Source of the DNA: JAUMBM01 sp964441755
GTDB lineage: Bacteria > Bacteroidota > Bacteroidia > Chitinophagales > Saprospiraceae
DNA: 7,711 nt
Assembly (NCBI GenBank): GCA_964441755.1
Contig: CAYTVG010000048.1
Span: 1-7,711, forward strand
Reading direction: 5' to 3'
Shown: positions 1 to 7,500 of the stretch, in pieces
Position numbering within the stretch: position 1 is the stretch's first letter
Layout of the letters: each line of letters opens with the position of its first letter
Notes under the pieces: generated by a model
Told to the model about the DNA's origin: nothing
The model's database searches: none
The model's input: the letters and a program-made list of their open reading frames with translations, nothing else
Position numbers and translations under genes: made by a program

Positions 1-167
1 TGGTAAGTCCCGAATACGCGCTGCATTTTTCGTGGTCAAATCAAGTATCGAAAGCACTGTAGATAAAAAATCACTAGATTTTGATATACAGTAATTTGTG
101 TAGCATGTATTGTATATGTATTAATATTTCATAGCGCTTGTATTAGTAATGTATGTGTAACGAATGA

Positions 168-201
168 CTGGCAGCCGAGGTTTGCAGGCTACATTTGCCA
201 G
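168..201. repeat. Inverted repeat with nested stem
   Basis: CTGGCA at 168-173 is the exact reverse complement of TGCCAG at 196-201. Inside it, GCC (174-176) can pair with GGC (187-189). This gives a two-part stem that could form in RNA or DNA. There is no T-tract after it, so it is not a typical intrinsic terminator. It could be structure in a leader, a protein-binding site or chance. Confidence 0.35.
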
Positions 202-333
202 CGTACCGAAAACAATGGGATCAATGGTCTATCACAAGATTCATGAGATGCTTTCATTCCACCACTTCATGCACACAAGATGCCTTTCGTACAAACTGGG
301 TTGTAAGCGCATAGCTTGTTTCCTTAATCATAT

Positions 334-379
334 CCCCTAAGCACAATCGAATACCGGATTTATTTTTCGGGCTAAGGGG
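334..379. repeat. Two-tier hairpin
   Basis: CCCCTAAGC at 334-342 pairs with GCTAAGGGG at 371-379 over 9 positions with one A-A mismatch. Enclosed and directly abutting the right arm is a second stem, CCGGA (354-358) with TTCGG (366-370), containing one G-T pair and a 7-base A/T loop. An 11-base strand (343-353) is unpaired. The G/C-rich outer stem stands out in AT-rich surroundings. No T-tract follows 379. A structured leader or small RNA element is possible, and so is a decayed terminator. No known riboswitch or RNA family was recognised. Confidence 0.4.
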
Positions 380-455
380 TAGCGGGCAGCACTTACTACC
401 ATTAATTATCGAGGAAAGAGATTCTCCTATAGCACAGTTTTTATCGGGTTTACAG

Positions 456-479
456 AATGCCAGTGTCTTCGATGGCATT
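456..479. repeat. Perfect 7-bp inverted repeat
   Basis: AATGCCA (456-462) and TGGCATT (473-479) are exact reverse complements separated by 10 bases. The site lies 70 bp upstream of the start of the collar-like gene. The size and spacing suit either an operator for a dimeric regulator or a small hairpin in the leader. A stretch of this length will show some such repeats by chance. Confidence 0.35.
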
Positions 480-549
480 GTATCTGCCAGGAAGCGCTCT
501 CGAGGCGCACAGTAACTTTTATATTATTTCATAATCTAATGATCAAAGT

Positions 550-618
550 ATGAAAAATTTGCTGAGTATATTCATTGCAGTACTGATTGGAGCATCGTGT
601 AGTTTGGTGCTTCACGGG
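550..618 (+). other. Signal peptide of the collar-like protein
   Basis: It encodes residues 1-23: a charged start (MKN), a hydrophobic core (LLSIFIAVLIG) and a polar end LHG before Q24. Cleavage just before glutamine is common in Bacteroidota type I signal peptides. C17 leaves a small chance of lipoprotein processing. Confidence 0.8.
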
Positions 619-1428
619 CAAGAGGCCGCAACCATCAGCGTCCAGGGAATCCTCAAAGATGCCAATGGTGCTTCGGTCCCGGACGGCAACTATGCAGTGA
701 TCTTCAGACTTTTCAACCAGGAAACCGGAGGCAGCCCTGTTTGGCAGGAAGAAGCGACTGTAGAGGTTATTGGAGGTATATACACCCATTACCTGGGAGA
801 AGTGACGCCGCTGAACGCTGCCAATTTTGCCAATGTACTATACATGGGACTGAAAGTGGGCAATTACGAACTAAACCCCCGCACCAAAATGACACACGCA
901 CCCTACACCTTCTCGTCTGATGTAGCACAAAGAGTGGTATGTTCCGGTGCAGTCGGGGATATCAAATACTCAATTCTGAATCCCACTCAATTTGCGGCAA
1001 TGAACGGGGACTGTTGGGTACCTCTGGACGGACGTCCGTTGTCGCAAAGTGACATGCTTCGGCAGGTGACTGGCCTGACCAATCTTCCGAATGCGGGCGG
1101 ATTATTTATCAGGTCCCAGGAGTTTGAAAATAGCGCCAACGACCCGGGGAGAGATGTGAGTACCGCCATTGCTACGATACAGGAAGATGAAGTAAAATCG
1201 CATACGCATACTATGCAACAGGCAGGGCTGCACTCGCATGGAGTCCAGGATGCAACAGGAGGAACTCCGTTTCCGTTTCCGGTAAAAGGAATGGTCAATG
1301 GTTTGGCCGGCGCAACAGTACAAGTCACGAATCAAGATGGAGCGCACGTTCATACCATTGATGCTGCCGGTGGTCCCGAGACCCGCCCCAAGAACATAAA
1401 TTTCTGGGTGTACATACGAACTAATTGA
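550..1428 (+). CDS. Secreted phage tail-collar-like protein with HxH motifs
   Basis: This 292-residue exported protein has a collar/short-tail-fibre-like C-terminus. Residues 1-23 form a signal peptide (MKN, hydrophobic core, LHG|QE). C17 lies in GASC, a poor lipobox because Leu/Val/Ile is missing at -3, so a lipoprotein is less likely. Residues 28-127 are a beta-rich domain (VQGILKDANG, VFRLFN-type strands, PRTKMTHAPYTF) seen ahead of collar domains in bacterial proteins. From about 133 the collar pattern follows: GDIKYS, WVPLDGRPLS (156-165), LPNAGGLFIRS, GRD (200-202), Q211 and three HxH pairs (H218/H220, H228/H230, H266/H268), ending in ETRPKN (277-282) and WVYIRTN. In phage T4 fibre tips such histidines bind metal. 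That is inferred here. There is no T9SS sorting domain. The ATG at 550 is the first that includes the whole signal peptide, and it lacks a clear Shine-Dalgarno sequence. The protein probably shares a transcript with the giant gene 47 bp downstream. Confidence 0.93.
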   Translation: MKNLLSIFIAVLIGASCSLVLHGQEAATISVQGILKDANGASVPDGNYAVIFRLFNQETGGSPVWQEEATVEVIGGIYTHYLGEVTPLNAANFANVLYMGLKVGNYELNPRTKMTHAPYTFSSDVAQRVVCSGAVGDIKYSILNPTQFAAMNGDCWVPLDGRPLSQSDMLRQVTGLTNLPNAGGLFIRSQEFENSANDPGRDVSTAIATIQEDEVKSHTHTMQQAGLHSHGVQDATGGTPFPFPVKGMVNGLAGATVQVTNQDGAHVHTIDAAGGPETRPKNINFWVYIRTN

Positions 1429-1464
1429 TGCTGCATATGAACAATTTTCTCTTGTAAATCAATT

Positions 1465-1470
1465 GGAAGA
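1465..1470 (+). promoter_or_regulatory. Purine-rich, SD-like tract before the giant gene
   Basis: GGAAGA lies 5 bases before the ATG at 1476 in the 47-bp gap between the two genes. The gap has no convincing terminator, so the genes are probably co-transcribed. Bacteroidota often start translation without a Shine-Dalgarno sequence, so the tract is only mild support for this start. The signal peptide starting at this ATG is stronger support. Confidence 0.35.
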
Positions 1471-1475
1471 AAACA

Positions 1476-1544
1476 ATGATTAAAACAATATACTATTATC
1501 TGGCAATACTCCTATTGGCAGGTATGTCAACCTCATTAGTTGCA
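1476..1544 (+). other. Signal peptide of the giant protein
   Basis: Residues 1-23 show MIK, then the hydrophobic run IYYYLAILLLAGM, then STSLVA before Q24. VA|Q is a standard Bacteroidota cleavage site. Starting at M17 instead would destroy the signal, so M1 is preferred. Confidence 0.88.
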
Positions 1545-4500
1545 CAGTCGGAGACAAATTGTGATCCGACTGCCAACCAGCCGATAACGCAGGGGTACTT
1601 GTCATTTAACTACGGTAGTGCCAACAACGTAGTTTCGTTTCGAAACCGGTCGAGTTACACCATAGCGCAGCCGCTCACGGGTTTTCAATTTTCGCAACCA
1701 TACAGCACGCAGGGAGGATTCTGGACTCGCTTTTTATTGCCGCCGCAGGCACCCATCGTGATTGTCAGCCAGGGAGATTTTCCTGACCGCATACACATAC
1801 GCTGGGCGCTCGATCCGCTCAGTTCGGAAGCAACGGAAGGCTATGTGGTTCTTCGCGACGGAGGCTTTCTGGCACAGGTAGAGGCAGGCATCACCCAGTT
1901 TATCGACTTCAATATCCAGGCGGGTGAATTCTATGAGTACACCATTTATGGCCGCAACCAGTTTGGTGATGGCAGCCATGGGAAGGCAGTTGGCTTTGTC
2001 AATCCCAATGGCATTGTAACCGGCAAGCTACAGACCTTTAGCGGCAACCCGGTAGCCAATGCAGTAGTCAAACTGACACCTACCGTTGGTCGCTCGCTCC
2101 GATTTGACGGTGTCAACGATTACCTGTGCGTGACCCACCTGCCAGTAGTCCCGACCAACATGTGGACAGTCTCGGCCTGGGTGAAAATCGACAACGGCTA
2201 CGACCGTGACGGTATCATTGACTTGGGCAGCGATAAGAACAAGAATTTCTGGCTGCATACCACGCCGGCCGGCAGTGGTAAGGGCGTGGTCGCCGGAGTA
2301 GGCTCTGGCAGTAATTCGACAAATCTGACACACGTATTTACCGAAAATCCCGACGGCTGGCACCAGGTAACATCAGTATACAACGGCACTTCCTTACTAC
2401 TGTATGTTGACGGCCGTTACGTCTCCTCAACCCAGGCAGCCATTGCCAGCGAAGATGCGCTGTTTACCATTGGCAGCCGCCGCGACCAGACGGGCTTTTT
2501 CCACGGCCGCATCGATGATGTGCGCCTGTTCAACGCCCCCCTGACGAGCACCCAGATTTTCCTGACACGCGACCTGACGGTCTCCAAGTCCACGGCCAAC
2601 TTGGTAGCTTACTGGAAGTTTGACGAAGGATTGGGTGTCAAAGCGTTTGACATTTCTGACAATGACATGCACACCTTCATAAACGGAGCGACCTTCAGTT
2701 CCGATGCCGCACCAGTCAACAACGCCGGCTTTACCGACGTAGGAGGTTTCTATACGATTGAAGGAATCAACTACAGCCAAGCGCAGACATTTACAGCTAC
2801 GCCGGTCAAAAATTTTTACTCCCGCTACGCGCTGGAGTTTAATGCTGCTTACTCTTCTTATGCGACCCTGACTAATTTTGACCTGCCGGATACAGCCACG
2901 GTGGAGATTAACCTGCATCCTTTCGATTTGCAGTCGCGACAGGTGGTACTGGCGAAGGGAGAGGATGACTTTTTGTTCGGGATCGAGAATAACAATTTTT
3001 TCCTGACAATCAATGGTGAAACCCAGGTGGTTGGGCCTGCGACTACAGCTTATCAGCATTTATCGTTTACGCTGGATGCGTACACAGGTCAGGTTGCTTA
3101 CTACAAAAATGGTGATCTGCAAAATACCTTCACCTACAGCGATCTGAGCGGTGAGTGGACGGGTGAGCCCTGGCAGCTGGGGGCGGCGGGCAGCCCCGGA
3201 GCAGACTTTTATACAGGTCTGCTGGATGAGGTAGCTTTTTACCACAGCGTGCTGACGGTAGCCAACATACAGCTCAATGCTTCGCCTTTTGGCAGCGGGG
3301 GCACTGATGTGGCTAACCCTTACCTGATTAGTTATTTTTCATTGGATGAGGGCGACGGTACAGAACTGGCAGATTATGGCCCGCTGATGAGCGGTGTCGG
3401 TACGGTTTACAACGCGCCTTTTTCCATCATCACCTACCGGCAGGAGTCTAACCCCAATCTGTTTCAGCCCAGCCAGCGGGTGATCAACATCAACGAGAGT
3501 ACAACAGCGGCTTCGGCCATCGACTTCGTCAACCTGTCTACGGTGACTATCTCCGGGGTTGTGCGCTTCGAGAACACCTTCTGCTATCAGAAAGAGGTAG
3601 AGATTCTGGTCAACGGCGCGCCTTATTTTCCACCTGTTATGACAGATGAAAATGGCCGCTTTGTCGCTGATTTTGAGCCCGGGGTGACGGTGACGCTTTC
3701 GCCTCGCTACAACGATCATGTTTACAGTCCCGGCTTTTTTCAGGTGCGGCGGCTTAACCGGCCGGTGGCCGGGGTGCTTTTCCAGAATCAGGTCAAGCGG
3801 GAAGTTGTTGGCCAGATGGCCGGAGGTAACTGTCGACTATCGGTCATCCCGGATGGTGCAGTGGTAAAAGTGAAGGCGCAGGCGCTCAATGACTGCTACT
3901 ATCAGGAGCTCACACTCGACAATCCGGACGGGAATTTCCACTTCCGGGGTCTTCCGCCCATTCCGATGGCCATCAGTGTGACGGAGCACTCCAACAATAT
4001 CGTCTACAACTACTTTCAGGTACAGGGGGGGCAGGAGACTGACCTGCGGCTGGTTGAGAAGGATACGATTGATTTTATCTACATCGCTCCACCCAATGTG
4101 CTGATCCAGCCGTTTGAAGAAAATGGCTGTGCGGGCAGCGAACTCAGGATGATCGAACAGTCCTCACCAGACAATGGCAATCGCCTTTACAAAACTAAAG
4201 TTCGGGTATTCGAGCGATACGACGGCGGTGACTGCTTTCTGGATACTTTTCAACTGACGATCAACAACGAGATTGGAGATCTGGCAGCCTACACAGTCGA
4301 TTCGGATACCTCTACCTACACCATCGAGTATTGGGCAGGAGTACCCAACATCACGGGTAACTACGAAAAATTCCTGCAGGTGACGGCCAATGTCAATGGT
4401 TCGCAGGCGACATCCGTAGAGCGGGTGGTGGTACTGGGTGAGCGTTCGAGGGAGTCGACCTTCACGACGGCCTCTCCGGCTATGCCGCTGATCATCCTGC

Positions 4501-7500
4501 GCGACCCGCCGGGGGATGGTTCTTCGGCTAGCCTGGCAGAGAGCTCTACCTATTGCCAGTCCTGGTCGAATGCGACATTTTTAAATACCAGTCTGAACAC
4601 ATCCGTTACTATAGACATGGCACCTAAGGTAACTACCTATACAGGTACACCTTTTGGTGGTGTCATCACAGAGACAGACCTAACAGCCGAACTTGATTTT
4701 TCCGCAAGTGCCCGCTATGGTTATTCCAACAGTGAGGCGGCGGAGGTATGTGTAACCAATGATATTGTTTACAGCACTTCCGGGGGTGATGTGGTGCTGG
4801 GGGATGATGCAGACCTGTATGTAGGGGCTGCCGTAAACTTTGAGTTCAGTTCCACCGATGTGCTGGATTTTGATCCGGACTTATGCGAATTCACACTGGG
4901 CAGCAATCTGCGGGTTTGGCCTGAGGGTTTTGGCACCAAGTATATCTACAGCGAATACCAGATCAGGAAGGATGTAATTCCTTCCCTGGAGTTTATCGGG
5001 GATACAGCCTCTGCTGACAACTGGCGGCGAATTCTCGCCTATAATAAGCGACTGAAAGATCAGGCTATTTTCAAGGAAAATATCAGTTTTGATGCCCTGA
5101 CAAACTATAATCAAACACTAACGACCAGCAATTCGGGATCACTGGAGGTTACCCATGAATTTGAGATTACAGCAGGTATGGCCCTTACCCTTGGTAATTC
5201 TTTCAACGGGGTGGGTGTCAAAGGTACAGTAGGTTTTGAAATAGGCGGCGGTGGTGCTTTCACCCAGGGATTCACCAACCAGACGTCGCGCTCGGTAAGC
5301 TTCTCTCTGGCCGATGATGATCTTGGCGATAACTTCAGCGTCGATATCCTTGATGACCCCGTCTTTGGTACGCCTGTATTTAGGCTGAGGAGCGGTGAAT
5401 CTTCCTGTCCGCATGAGCCCAATACGCGGCCGCGCGAGGGGGTTACCCTAACGGCTGACCAGATTGTAGCGGTCAACGTGCCTGAGAACGATGCTGCGGT
5501 CTTCAATTTCACCATTGGTAATACCAGCCAAACAGATGAGTGGAGATACTATACGCTCGAGTTGTGGCGCGAGACCAATCCACTGGGCGCCAGAGTGCGG
5601 GTACAGGGTAATACGACTTCCAGCGGCAGTTTTCTGGTTGAACCTGGCGGCGGGCAGGATGTCGTCGTGACCATTGAGCGTGGCCCGGAGGCTTACGATT
5701 ACGAAAACCTGCTGTTCTACGCCATTTCTGCCTGCGAAGGAGCACGCTACGATGCGTTTAACGAAGGGAATTTTCCGCCGGAGCCTTTCTACGATGGTAT
5801 GGAGGTGTCTGCTTTCTTCCTCGAACCCTGCAGCCCGATAGACATCGGCTTTCCGCTGCAGGACTGGGTGGTGACGCCGGATGACGGCAACATTCTGTTC
5901 ATTACGCTGAACGAATACATCTACAACGATCCGGATCTGGATATCGTACGGGTGCAGTATCGCCGTACCGGCGGCGACGGCTCCTGGATCAACATCGCGG
6001 AGCTGCCTGCTTCTGAGTTTGCCAACTCGCCGGTCTTCAAGATCGTTCAGTGGGATATGTCTGAACTGGTCGACGGCGCCTACGAGATACGGGCGGTGAC
6101 GCAGTGCTACGATGTATCCCTCAACCCCGGTATTTCCACGGTCATCAAAGGCCGTAAGGAGACTCAACCACCTCAGCTGTTCGGTACGCCTCAGCCGGGC
6201 GACGGAGTACTCAACCCGGGCGATGAGATCTCCATTATGTTCTCGAAGCGCGTTCGCTGCGACCGGATTTTCCCGGCCGACGGTATTGGTACCAACGTCA
6301 ATATCAACAGCCTGGCATTGCAGGATATGACCAATGGGGGGATACTGGTGGATGCTACCATTAGCTGTAATAATGATAAAATTGTCATTGTTCCCAATAT
6401 CCCCAATCGGTTCCTGGAGAACAATATCCTCAGGGCAACCGTAGCGGGTATAGAAGACCTGTATGGCAACGCCATCCCGGAGCCGATCGTCTGGGAATTC
6501 ATTGTCAACCGCAACAATCTGTTTTGGGAGGAGGGGCGCATTGATGAGTTTGTATTCGAAGGTAATACGCTGACCGTTACCAGGAGGATTCGCAACCAGG
6601 GGGGCTCAGTTACCAGTTTCAATATCGAAGATATTCCGGTCTGGATGGAGGTCTTCCCCACCAATGGCAATGTGATCCCCGGTGATTTTGCGCAGGTTAC
6701 CTTCCGCTTTCCGGCCGACATCGTAGGTGGTCATTACAACACCACCCTGCAGATGATCACGCCCCAGGGTCCTGAACCGCTTCAGGTTGACCTACGGGTA
6801 GCCTGCCCGGATCCTGCCTGGGTAGTTAACCCACTAGCTTACAGCTACACCATGAACATGACGGTGCAGCTGAACATCGAAGGGGAACTGTCGACCGACC
6901 GGCTGGATCTGATCGGAGCTTTCGTGGGCGACGAACTCCGCGGGTCCGGTTATATCCGATATTCAGCCATACTTGACCGATACTTGGCATTTCTGACAAT
7001 TTACAGCAATCAGGTATCCGGCGAGACGGTCACTTTCCGCATCTGGGATGCATCGACTTGCTTGCTGTATGGCCAGACTGCAGAAAGTTTTACTTTTGAG
7101 ACGAATGACCTGATCGGCTCACCGCTGACACCACAAGTGATTCATACCAATAACCTGGTGCGGGTAGCTATCCCCATCTTCTGGGGCTGGAACTGGATAT
7201 CGTACAACGTCAACCTGCCGGATCCGTCGATTAATACAGCCCTGGCGAGCCTGACAGCACCGCAGGGGGCTACCATCAAGGGACAATCGACTTTCAGCCA
7301 GTACTTCAACGGTGGTGGGGTGTGGGCTGGTTCTTTGAACCAGTTATCGCACCTGACCATGTACCAATACCGCTCCACAGGCCTTGATTCCATCATCCTG
7401 CTGGGCAACCCGGTCAACCTCGAGACGACGACCATTCCGATCGTACAGGGCTGGAACTGGATCAGTTACCTGCCGCTGCAGGGGATGGCAGTTGACAGTG

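Larger units (their letters stand above)
1..549. other. AT-rich non-coding upstream region
   Basis: I see no convincing gene here. The stretch is visibly richer in A and T than the genes that follow, most of all at 60-165, and stops are frequent. It holds three inverted repeats (168-201, 334-379, 456-479), listed separately. No clear Bacteroidota promoter (TTTG about 20 bases before TAnnTTTG) could be fixed. The nearest match to the second box is TAACTTTT at 513-520, which has no partner box at the right distance. The region probably holds the promoter and 5' untranslated leader of the gene at 550, and perhaps the end of an upstream gene at the extreme left. Confidence 0.6.

Noticed and set aside
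2..94. Open + frame from the left edge ending in TAA at 92-94 (30 codons), a possible tail of an upstream gene
   Set aside because: It is too short to support. The minus strand is also open from the edge in one frame, so neither can be preferred.
254..478. 74-codon minus-strand ORF in the upstream region
   Set aside because: The translation resembles no family I recognise, it is short, and it covers two inverted repeats. It is the only open frame of this size in 1-549, so a small gene cannot be fully excluded.
513..520. TAACTTTT as a Bacteroidota -7 promoter box (TAnnTTTG)
   Set aside because: It has one mismatch at the key final G and no TTTG or TTG at the proper distance upstream.
1265..1282. 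Short CCGTTT direct repeat in the collar-like gene
   Set aside because: It has only two full copies and codes for FPFP. It is too short to suggest a phase-variable tract.
550..1428. Reading the collar-like gene as part of a prophage or tail-like injection system
   Set aside because: It has a signal peptide and no phage structural genes are visible nearby. Collar-like domains also occur in secreted bacterial proteins.
1442..1465. CAATT…AATTG inverted repeat between the two genes as a terminator
   Set aside because: The stem is only 5 bp, A/T-rich, with a 14-base loop and no T-tract after it. It overlaps the SD-like tract.
5448..6167. Long (239-codon) minus-strand ORF opposite the giant gene, and similar ones at 2427-3059 and 6191-6721
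   Set aside because: They lie wholly antisense to a frame with clear secreted-domain motifs. Their translations are rich in Arg/His/Val with no recognisable domain, as expected of shadow frames.
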